From positions 1-64,000 of the forward strand of contig CAIQPS010000094.1 of the NCBI GenBank assembly GCA_903873715.1: DNA of 64,000 bases, given 5' to 3'. Position 1 is the stretch's first letter, and each line of letters begins with the position of its first letter. This DNA is from an uncultured Actinomycetes bacterium (GTDB taxonomy: Bacteria > Actinomycetota > Thermoleophilia > RBG-16-64-13). The notes below the pieces were generated by a model, which was not told where the DNA came from, made no database searches, and saw only the letters and a program-made list of their open reading frames with translations. Below are positions 38,157 to 46,222 of this stretch, piece after piece. Position numbers and translations under genes: made by a program.

Positions 38157-38672
38157 TTACTCCTCGGTGGACGCCTTCGTGATGACGATGGCTTTGACCG
38201 GCACGTCGCGGTGCGGCCCGTGGGACCCGGTCTGCGCCTGGGCGATGGTGTCGACCACGCCCATGCCATCGGTGACCTTGCCGAACACGGCGTAGCCCCA
38301 ACCCTGCGGGTTCTTGGCGGTGTGGTCGAGGAAGTCGTTGTCCTTCAGGTTGATGAAGAACTGGGCGGTCGCGCTGTTCGGGTCCATGGTGCGGGCCATG
38401 GCGATGGTGCCGCGCAGGTTCTTGAGGCCGTTGTCGGCTTCGTTCTGGATGGGGGCGCCCGTGGACTTCTGGTCCATGTCGGCGGTGAAACCGCCACCCT
38501 GGATCATGAAGTTGGGGATGACCCGGTGGAAGATGGTGCCGTCGAAGTGGCCCGAGGTGACGTAGGAGATGAAGTTCTCCACCGTCGCGGGAGCTTTGGC
38601 TTTGTCGAGTTCGATGGTGATCTTGCCGTACGTCGTATCCAAGACCACGCTGGGGTTCGTCTGTTCCGCCAT
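38157..38672 (-). CDS. ppiB: Cyclophilin-type peptidyl-prolyl cis-trans isomerase
   Basis: [43 protein letters not shown]. Confidence 0.92.
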   Translation of the reverse strand: MAEQTNPSVVLDTTYGKITIELDKAKAPATVENFISYVTSGHFDGTIFHRVIPNFMIQGGGFTADMDQKSTGAPIQNEADNGLKNLRGTIAMARTMDPNSATAQFFINLKDNDFLDHTAKNPQGWGYAVFGKVTDGMGVVDTIAQAQTGSHGPHRDVPVKAIVITKASTEE

Positions 38673-38786
38673 CGTCGATCGCCTTTCTGATTTAGTGCGG
38701 GAGCGGGTCTATATTCGCACATACCCGGGCAGCAGAAAGGGCAGGAGAGTCCCGGCCCTTTCCCGTGTTCGGTCCGCGTCAGTGGC

Positions 38787-40265
38787 TCATGCGGCCGGTC
38801 GCAGGGTCCCACCTCCTGTGAGCGTGTAGGTCTGGCCTCCGAGTGCGCTGTTCGCCGAATCGGTCGCGTCGTAGTAGACGGTGTGGCCGTTGCCGGTGAT
38901 GTTGGCGATGGTCGTGCCTGAGATCCCGCCGGTCAGCGTGATGCTGGTGAGGTAGGAGTCGGCAGTGACGTTCCAGGTGCTGCTCGCGTCGAGGGTGAGG
39001 GTGGCTGCCTTGGCCGCCTTGTCGGCGTTGATGCTGCCGGACAGGGACGAGCCGTTCTGGAGAGTGACGTTCGCGCTGCTGATGCTGTCGGCCACCACAT
39101 TGCCGGTGAGGGCCTGGCCGTCGGCCACCAGGCTCGCGGTGCCGCCGTTGGCGCCGTTGGCGCCCCAGTTGCCGGCCGCGGCCTTGAGCAGGATGCCGGA
39201 GGCCACGTTGACGGTCACGCCTTTGAGGGTGATGTCGGCCGTGGTGTTGGTGACGTAGAAGAGCGGGCCGCCCGCACCCGAGTAGTCGAGCGATCTGCCG
39301 GTCATGGTGAACGTGCCCTGGGAGCCCTCGGCGTCGCCCGACATGCTCTGGTAGATCATGACGCCCCACTTGTCGGCGAAGGTGGAGGAGAGGGTGACAT
39401 CGTTCAGGATGATGCTGTTGGCGCCCTCGATGACCGCCGCTTCGGCGCCGGTGGCCTTGTAGGTGCCGCCGTTCACCGTGATGGTGCCGGTCGAGTACAG
39501 GGCCGGGGAATCCTGGCCGGTGGCCACGGCGCTGCCACCGGTGGCCGTGATTGTGCCGCCGCCGCGGTCGGTGGCGAGAGGGGCGGAGTTCTTGCCGGCC
39601 GTGGTGATGACCACATCGGTGAGGGTGGCGGTGCCGCCCTGGGTGGCCATGACACCGTGCCCTCCGCCGCCCGTCGCGTCGATCGTGACGTTCTTGAGGG
39701 TCACCGAGGAGCCGTCGCCCGTGGCGAACGCACCGTTGGCGCCCGACCCGGTGGTGCTGACGGAGCTGTCGCTGAGGCCGACGGTGCTGCCGTCGGTGGC
39801 GACGACTGCGGCGTTGAGGCCGTAGAAGCTACTGCTGTCGTTACTGGAAGTGTCGCCGCTCGTCTTGATGGTGGCGTTGGCGACGGTCAAGGTGCCGCTG
39901 CCGCTCACCAGGATCGCCGACTGGTCCTGCTCGGTGGCGGTGTAGGTCTGGCCGTCCGCCGTCTTGGTGCCGCCGCTCTGGGTGCATGCGGCGGTGGTGG
40001 GTTTCACGGCGCTGCTGTCGCTGCCGCCAGGGGCCCCACCGGAACTGCTGCCGCTCGGAGGCGCGGCCGGCGCTCCGCTGCTGGATCCACTCGTTGATCC
40101 CGACGTCGTCGCGGCCGCTGCCGCAGTTGTCGCGCTCGTCTGGGCCGTCGCCCCCGCGCTTGCCGCTCCCGTGGTGCCGTTGCCGCAGGCAGCCAACGAG
40201 ATCCCGGCAAGGAGAATGGCAAGGGCGATGGCCAGCGCGAAGATGATCTTCCTCCGTCTGCTCAC
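38787..40265 (-). CDS. Secreted lipoprotein with Ser/Thr linker and beta-helix-like repeats
   Basis: LAGISLAACGNG lipobox; repeated short beta-strand motifs (GSTVGLSDSSVSTTG, GTATLTDVVITTAG, GTITVNGGTYKATG). Confidence 0.75.
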   Translation of the reverse strand: MSRRRKIIFALAIALAILLAGISLAACGNGTTGAASAGATAQTSATTAAAAATTSGSTSGSSSGAPAAPPSGSSSGGAPGGSDSSAVKPTTAACTQSGGTKTADGQTYTATEQDQSAILVSGSGTLTVANATIKTSGDTSSNDSSSFYGLNAAVVATDGSTVGLSDSSVSTTGSGANGAFATGDGSSVTLKNVTIDATGGGGHGVMATQGGTATLTDVVITTAGKNSAPLATDRGGGTITATGGSAVATGQDSPALYSTGTITVNGGTYKATGAEAAVIEGANSIILNDVTLSSTFADKWGVMIYQSMSGDAEGSQGTFTMTGRSLDYSGAGGPLFYVTNTTADITLKGVTVNVASGILLKAAAGNWGANGANGGTASLVADGQALTGNVVADSISSANVTLQNGSSLSGSINADKAAKAATLTLDASSTWNVTADSYLTSITLTGGISGTTIANITGNGHTVYYDATDSANSALGGQTYTLTGGGTLRPAA

Positions 40266-40350
40266 CTCGTCATCTCCTTTCCCTGTCCGTGGCGCCCGGC
40301 GGGCGCCTTGCCCTTCGAACATATCCCCGGGGTGATAAGGAGAGGGTAAA

Positions 40351-40439
40351 TCGCACTAACGGCTAAACCTACTAACCATTCGGTAGGCGGCAACGGCCTC
40401 GGTTCCGCTTAGGCGATCACACGCTGGTTGAAGCGTGTG
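40351..40439. other. Candidate structured RNA / leader element
   Basis: Closing stem TCGC-a-CTAA (40351-40359)/TTAGGCGA (40409-40416) enclosing CCTAC/GTAGG and GGC/GCC hairpins, followed by CACACGCT/AGCGTGTG hairpin (40418-40439). Confidence 0.35.
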
Positions 40440-40660
40440 CGAAAGCCCGGCGGCGGCCGCTTTTCGCCCACAGCACAATACAGCGCTGCTGCTGGAGGCG
40501 CGCTGGGAAAGTGAGAACGTCATATCACCTCTGAAATAGTTCGTTTTTGCTGGGTGGAATTGCGATACAGCCAGTCCGGACAAAGCCGGAAGAACGAAGA
40601 AAGACCGCGTCGATTCGGACGGTCCACGCTTAAGTTACGCGATTCTTCTAGGGACAGAAA

Positions 40661-40678
40661 TGTGATATTAGTTAACTA
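40661..40678 (+). promoter_or_regulatory. Operator/promoter-like element TGTGATATTAGTTAACTA
   Basis: 12-mer TGTGATATTAGT shared with 48887-48898 (reverse strand) and palindrome TAGTTAACTA at 40669-40678. Confidence 0.45.
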
Positions 40679-40704
40679 GCGATCGAGCGGAAAGGGGTAT
40701 TGGG

Positions 40705-41499
40705 GTGGGCCAGCAACAGATGTCTCTCTCAGCGTTGGGAAGGCTCTTCGATCTCAGTGGCAAGGTCGCTGTCATCAGCGGTTCGAGCGGGGCGTTTGGC
40801 AACGCCATCGCTAGAGGACTGGCTGCCCATGGAGCCGACGTGGCGCTGTTGGACCGTGTCGGTCCGGTCTCCGCGACAGTGGGCGAGATCGAGTCGCTCG
40901 GCCGCCGGGCCTTGGCGCTCACCTGCGACGTCACCGACGAGCAGAGCGTGGAGGCCGCCATGGATGCGGTTGCCAAGGACTTGGGCAAGATCGACGCCTT
41001 GTTCGCGGTGGCAGGCATCGCGGTGCGCCGGGCCTCGGAAGAACTATCGCTCCCCGATTGGCAGAGGGTCATGGATGTGAATGTGAAAGGTACCTGGCTT
41101 TGCTGCACCGCTGCGGGGAGGCACATGATCCGCCAGGGCCATGGCGGAAAGATAGTGACGATCGGGTCGGTGCGCGGCTTTCTGGGCCACCCGGCAGGGT
41201 ATGGGGCCTACGGTACGTCCAAAGGCGCCGTACATCTTTTGACTAAGCAACTCGCTACGGAATGGGCGAAGTACGGGATCAACGTGAATTCCATCGCGCC
41301 CTCCGTCTTCTACACCACGCTCAACACGCCCATCATGGAGAACCAGGAACTGAGCGATCTTTTCCTCTCGAGGATCCCGATGCACCGTTTCGGCCAGCCG
41401 GACGAACTCGTCGGCGCCTCGGTGTTTCTGGCTTCGCCAGCCTCAGACTACGTCACCGGTCTGATTCTGTCCGTCGACGGTGGCGCGGTCGCCGGGTAG
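40705..41499 (+). CDS. SDR family oxidoreductase
   Basis: KVAVISGSSGAFGNAIARGLA, YGAYGTSKGAVHLLTKQLA. Confidence 0.9.
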   Translation: MGQQQMSLSALGRLFDLSGKVAVISGSSGAFGNAIARGLAAHGADVALLDRVGPVSATVGEIESLGRRALALTCDVTDEQSVEAAMDAVAKDLGKIDALFAVAGIAVRRASEELSLPDWQRVMDVNVKGTWLCCTAAGRHMIRQGHGGKIVTIGSVRGFLGHPAGYGAYGTSKGAVHLLTKQLATEWAKYGINVNSIAPSVFYTTLNTPIMENQELSDLFLSRIPMHRFGQPDELVGASVFLASPASDYVTGLILSVDGGAVAG

Positions 41500-41559
41500 T
41501 CGTCCCATGTCCGTCGTCAGCATCGTTTTGACACTTCTTGCGCCTACGGAGGTGCGCGG

Positions 41560-42693
41560 ATGAGAGCCATCAGGCTACATGGCAGAGGCGATATCCGTTT
41601 GGAGGATGTCCCGGCCCCTGGCAGCCTCGGGCCGCGGGACGTTCTTATCAAGCCCCGGTTCTGCGGTATTTGCGGGACCGACCTTCACGAGTACGTGGAG
41701 GGGGCGCGCGTAGTGCCGAGCAAGCCCCATCCCATGACCGGCGCGATGCTTCCCCAGATCCTGGGTCACGAGTTGAGTGCCGATGTCGTGGAGGTCGGCA
41801 CGGATGTCGTCAACACCAAGCCGGGCGATCGCATAGCAGTGATGCCCGAGATCTCCTGCGGCCGCTGCTACTACTGCCAGCGCGGCTGGAATCATCTGTG
41901 CACTCTCCATGCGTGCGTCGGTCTCAGTTGGGCGTGGGGAGGCTTTTCGGAATATGCGGTCGTACCCGACTACAGCGCGGTTGTGCTGCCAGACGCAGTC
42001 TCGTACGAACAGGGAGCACTTCTCGAACCCACCGCCGTCGCCGCGTACGCAGTGGAACGGGGCCACCTTCAAGGAGGGGGGTCGATCCTCATCGCCGGTG
42101 CGGGCCCCATCGGCATCCTTGCCGCGCTCTACGCTCGGGCGATCGGGGCGGGTGCGGTCTACATCACGGAGACCAACGTGAAGCGCCTCGATCTGGCACG
42201 GTCTCTGGGCGTGTCCGAGGTTTTCAACCCAGCGGCCCCTGAGCGGGCCGCCGCCCGGAAACAGGGGAGAGACACGGCCACCGGCGTGTTCGACCCGTCG
42301 AAGAGTTGGGTGGTGGACGCACTTCGCGAGCGCACCGGAGGGGTCGGGGTCGATGTGGCTGTCGACTGTACGGGGAACGAGTTCGGGTTGAACACATGCA
42401 TCAACGCAGTCAGGAGTCGCGGGACGGTCGTCGAGTCGGCGCTGCACGTTCAGTCGCCTACCGTGGACATGTATGCGCTCGGTCTGAAGGACGCGAGCCT
42501 CGAAGCCACTTGGTGCTTCAACGTCTACGACTTCCCCAGGTACGCCTCTCTCATCGCGGCAGGCCGGCTACCGGTGGAGAAGGCGATCAGCGCGAAGATC
42601 CCGCTGGAGGACGTGGACGAAAAGGGTTTCAAGGTGCTCACCGACCCGAGCGGCGGCGCGACCAAGATCCTGGTGTACCCGGAGGCACACTAG
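41560..42693 (+). CDS. Zinc-dependent alcohol dehydrogenase (butanediol dehydrogenase-like MDR)
   Basis: CGICGTDLHEY, GHELSADVVEVG, CGRCYYCQRGWNHLC. Confidence 0.9.
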   Translation: MRAIRLHGRGDIRLEDVPAPGSLGPRDVLIKPRFCGICGTDLHEYVEGARVVPSKPHPMTGAMLPQILGHELSADVVEVGTDVVNTKPGDRIAVMPEISCGRCYYCQRGWNHLCTLHACVGLSWAWGGFSEYAVVPDYSAVVLPDAVSYEQGALLEPTAVAAYAVERGHLQGGGSILIAGAGPIGILAALYARAIGAGAVYITETNVKRLDLARSLGVSEVFNPAAPERAAARKQGRDTATGVFDPSKSWVVDALRERTGGVGVDVAVDCTGNEFGLNTCINAVRSRGTVVESALHVQSPTVDMYALGLKDASLEATWCFNVYDFPRYASLIAAGRLPVEKAISAKIPLEDVDEKGFKVLTDPSGGATKILVYPEAH

Positions 42694-42701
42694 ACCCGGC
42701 G

Positions 42702-43634
42702 ATGCAGTTCGGCACTGACACCCGGGCGGGCGGTCCACGTTCTCGTCTGCGCATCTCAGCCGGTAGTCTGGCCTTGGTGGTTCTCCCTCTCGTCTGGGCG
42801 TACGGCTGGACCGCGGCGAAGATAGGCGTGGCGTCGGCGGAACCCTTCATGGTGGGTGCACTACGCAATCTGGGGGCTGCGGTCGTCATCCTCGCCGTCG
42901 CCGCCTTCGCCCGGCGACCTCTTCGTCCGAGACCATTGGGCTGGCTGATCCTGCTTGGAGTCCTCCAGACCAGCGGGATGGTCGGTCTGTCAATGTGGGC
43001 TCTGCAACAAGGAGGCGCGGGTAAGGTCTCCGTACTCGCCTACACGATGCCGTTCTGGCTGCTGCTGCTCGCCGCGGTGTTCCTAGGCGAACGCATCCAC
43101 GGTGTGCAGTGGGCCGCAGTGGTGTGTGCGCTGGCCGGACTCGTGGCGATCATCGCGCCGTGGCGTCTCGCTGGGGTCGGCGGCAGTCTTCTCGCCGTGG
43201 GAAGCGGCTTGTTCTGGGCTGCCGGAGCGGTGGTGGTTAAAGTCATACGGAGCCGCTACGAGTGCGATCTTCTGGCGCTTACCGGCTGGCAGATGCTGTT
43301 CGGTGTGATTCCGCTGGCCCTCGTGGCTGCTCTGACCTTCCGTGAGGCTCCCCACTGGAACGGCTCGTTCATAGCCGCGTTGGGCTATCTCGTGGTGTTC
43401 TCCGAGGCGCTCGGTTGGTGCCTGTGGGTGTACGTGCTGAGGAAGATGCCTGCTTCCACGGCGGGTATAACGGTGCTCGCCACGCCGGTCATCGCGATAC
43501 TAATGTCCTGGGCACAACTGGGGGAGCGGCCGGGCGGGATGGAGGCGGTGGGGATGGCGCTGGTGGTGGTGGCGCTCTTCCTCATAACGGTCGGCGCCGT
43601 TATTGCGAGAAGAAGCGATAAAGGCGTGGGCTGA
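42702..43634 (+). CDS. EamA/DMT family transporter
   Basis: Ten hydrophobic segments; VWAYGWTAAKIGVASAEPFMVGALRNLGA. Confidence 0.85.
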   Translation: MQFGTDTRAGGPRSRLRISAGSLALVVLPLVWAYGWTAAKIGVASAEPFMVGALRNLGAAVVILAVAAFARRPLRPRPLGWLILLGVLQTSGMVGLSMWALQQGGAGKVSVLAYTMPFWLLLLAAVFLGERIHGVQWAAVVCALAGLVAIIAPWRLAGVGGSLLAVGSGLFWAAGAVVVKVIRSRYECDLLALTGWQMLFGVIPLALVAALTFREAPHWNGSFIAALGYLVVFSEALGWCLWVYVLRKMPASTAGITVLATPVIAILMSWAQLGERPGGMEAVGMALVVVALFLITVGAVIARRSDKGVG

Positions 43635-43637
43635 GAC

Positions 43638-44216
43638 CTATCTCGAGGGAACTCCCTCGGGATCGGACGTCGGATAGCCGATGGCAGAAACTCGAGACGC
43701 CACACTCTCCATCCGCAGCCGGCGTTTGGACAAGCGCAGGGCCAACTCGTCTGCGAGAGACCCTGCCCAAGCCATTTCCTTGTCTCGGAGGCTAGCCAGG
43801 TACCGGCCGGTGGCCTCGAGGTCGGCGAGGAACCGAGCGCGGACGTCACCGGGCTCGAAGCCGAGGTCTACTGCATACGTGAAGACCCAACGGTCACCCT
43901 TGATGGCGAGTGGCACGTCGAACTCCGCCGAGGGAAGATAATTGACAAGGAATCCAGCGGGCATGACGGTCTTGACGTGGAACATGAGTTCCACTCGCGG
44001 GTTGACGGCCGACGCGATCTCGAGATGGTCGAGCCAGATGCACTCTTCGCACAACTGCGGTACCCCGACGCGGCGTCCAGTCACCAGCGAGACCGCCTGG
44101 GCCTGGAGGTCGGCGTCCGGGTGGGGGTCCACCTCGAACTGGTCCGCTTCCGCCCTGGCATCGTCCGCGGATCGGGCAAGCAAACCATCCAGCATGACGT
44201 TGTTGAATGTCAGCAT
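43638..44216 (-). CDS. Hypothetical protein
   Basis: 192-aa ORF on minus strand, in frame without alternatives, between island genes; LCEECIWLDHLEIAS. Confidence 0.6.
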   Translation of the reverse strand: MLTFNNVMLDGLLARSADDARAEADQFEVDPHPDADLQAQAVSLVTGRRVGVPQLCEECIWLDHLEIASAVNPRVELMFHVKTVMPAGFLVNYLPSAEFDVPLAIKGDRWVFTYAVDLGFEPGDVRARFLADLEATGRYLASLRDKEMAWAGSLADELALRLSKRRLRMESVASRVSAIGYPTSDPEGVPSR

Positions 44217-44299
44217 CTCGTGTCCTCCGAACTGTGGTGCGAAGCGAGCATCGCGGTGACTATGATAGATTGCCGGCCGACAGATAGGGTGGGTCCCCG

Positions 44300-45118
44300 T
44301 TGAAACGCAGTCTCTTCAAAGCTCCAGCCCCCCGCTTTCACTCCTGGCCCCAGGTCCTTGCCGAACCCGCGTATTGGCGCGCTGACGAGTTCATGGTCGC
44401 CAGCACCGCGCTTGAGCACGCGGCCGCATACCTGCTTCGGCGGTATGTGTCGCGGTCGCCCGCTGGGGCGGATGACACTGCGGGTCTTGGCCGCCACATC
44501 ATCATGACCGGCGCAGTCGCCGGTCGCTCTATGCAGCAGGCGGCGCACTCCCGGAACGGCGCTCCGCCGAAGTCGGGTCAGGCAAGCATCGACTCGTCTG
44601 CCGTCGACTCGGTGCTCTTCACGCATATGCATGCCCCGCAGGTCTCCGCTCTTCGCGGGACCGAACGCAGCATGCTGTGCTTGTCCGGCAACGCAGAGCG
44701 GCCATCGGGCGGATTCCGGTCCTTCCCATTCGATCCCCTGTCCTTCGCGGCCCGCCTCGAGGAGTTCGATTTCGAGCGAGCCCCGGAGATGGCGCCACTC
44801 GGCCCGTGCATCGACGTCCTGGGTGACGGGAGCCTCTGGGCCATCTCCACCCCAGGCCCGACGATCGGATGTGTGTCGTACCTGGTGCTGACCGTGGGCG
44901 GTCCCCTTCTTGTCGCCGGTCTTCTCGCCGAGGCTCTCAGGTCCGGCGAGCCCGCTGTGGCCGGGCGTCACAAAGAGTTGGGCCGTTTTAGCCTCCAGCG
45001 CCTGCGCGCGTTTCTCGACTTCTATCCCGCCGTCCGCGTAGCACCTGGGACCGGCTACGAGAGCCCGACTTCGAGGATGGTGGATGGCGAGGAAGTCACC
45101 CAGGGTCTGTTCGAGTAG
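44300..45118 (+). CDS. Metallo-beta-lactamase (lactonase)-fold-like protein with degenerate metal ligands
   Basis: VDSVLFTHMHAPQVSALRG and DVLGDGSLWAISTPGPTIGCVSYLVLT match the MBL layout but lack DH and PGHTxGH residues. Confidence 0.6.
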   Translation: MKRSLFKAPAPRFHSWPQVLAEPAYWRADEFMVASTALEHAAAYLLRRYVSRSPAGADDTAGLGRHIIMTGAVAGRSMQQAAHSRNGAPPKSGQASIDSSAVDSVLFTHMHAPQVSALRGTERSMLCLSGNAERPSGGFRSFPFDPLSFAARLEEFDFERAPEMAPLGPCIDVLGDGSLWAISTPGPTIGCVSYLVLTVGGPLLVAGLLAEALRSGEPAVAGRHKELGRFSLQRLRAFLDFYPAVRVAPGTGYESPTSRMVDGEEVTQGLFE

Positions 45119-45150
45119 CGGACCGGGAGGCAGGTCTGCGGGATCCGTGG

Positions 45151-46215
45151 TCAGAAAACCACCATGACCTTTACCGCCTCGGCCTTATGCGAAACGGCGA
45201 TGTCTACCGCTCCATGAAGGTCCGCGAACGGCACGCGATGCGAGATGAGAGTGGTGAAATCGGCCGTTCTGCGCGCACGGTCCATGAACCGGATCGTGCG
45301 CGGGGTGAAGTCCGAGACGCCGCCCTGTCCGTAGATCGACATACCTCTCCAAAGGGTCTTGCCGATCTCCACCGGCACTTTGTGGCCCACCGTGTGCCCT
45401 ATCAGCCGGACTCGGCACTGGAAGCCGGCGACATCGAAGACCGAGGCGACCGCACCATCGTTCCCCGATGCCTCCACCACCAGGCTGGGACCTCTTCCCG
45501 CAACACACACCTGGGCGATCTGCGGGGCCAACTCCCCGGCCGGTGGTGGTGTCAGGGTGACATCGGCTCCCAACCGCGTAGCGAGGGCCAGCCGGTTGGG
45601 CAGCGGATCGACCACCACCACTCGAGCTCCAGCCGTCTTGCAGGTAATCAGCGCGCTCAGCCCGATGGGGCCCGCGCCGAAGATCACCACGTCATCGCTC
45701 GCGTCCACCCAGCCACCGGGCCCCCATATACCGTAGTAGCCGACGCCGAACGGCTCCACCAAAGCACCTTCTTCGGCCGTCCAATCATCTGGGAGCCTGT
45801 GCAAGTAGCTGTCTTCGATAACCAGATACTCGCCCCACGCTCCGGGGGAATCCGGCCGGAAACCGGCCTCCCGCATGTTCAGGCAGGCCGCGGGCATCAG
45901 GCCCTGCTTGCAGTTGGCGCATCTGAAGCATTTGAGGACGCAGTCTCCGGTCACCTTGTCGCCGACGGCGAATCCGGAGACCATATCTCCCAGCGCGGCA
46001 ACCTGACCGGCCCATTCGTGTCCGGGGGTGTAGGGAGCGAGGTCGTATCGCCCTTCCTTGGATTCGCCCTCGAAGCATTCGACGTCCGACCCGCAGATGC
46101 CGGCCGCCTGAACACGAACGAGCACCTGGCCCGGCCCCGGGTCGGGGATGGCCAGGTGCTCGATTCTCAAGTCGTGCGGACCATGCAGGAACGCGACTTG
46201 TTGTGTTCGGGGCAT
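45151..46215 (-). CDS. Zinc-dependent alcohol dehydrogenase (MDR)
   Basis: GICGSDVECFEG, GHEWAGQVAALG, CFRCANCKQGL, VVIFGAGPIGLSAL. Confidence 0.9.
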   Translation of the reverse strand: MPRTQQVAFLHGPHDLRIEHLAIPDPGPGQVLVRVQAAGICGSDVECFEGESKEGRYDLAPYTPGHEWAGQVAALGDMVSGFAVGDKVTGDCVLKCFRCANCKQGLMPAACLNMREAGFRPDSPGAWGEYLVIEDSYLHRLPDDWTAEEGALVEPFGVGYYGIWGPGGWVDASDDVVIFGAGPIGLSALITCKTAGARVVVVDPLPNRLALATRLGADVTLTPPPAGELAPQIAQVCVAGRGPSLVVEASGNDGAVASVFDVAGFQCRVRLIGHTVGHKVPVEIGKTLWRGMSIYGQGGVSDFTPRTIRFMDRARRTADFTTLISHRVPFADLHGAVDIAVSHKAEAVKVMVVF

Positions 46216-46222
46216 CGTGCTG

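Noticed and set aside
40340-40440. c-di-GMP (GEMM-I) riboswitch
   Set aside because: Only short segments resemble the consensus; the GNRA hairpin and tetraloop receptor could not be identified, so reported only as a generic structured candidate
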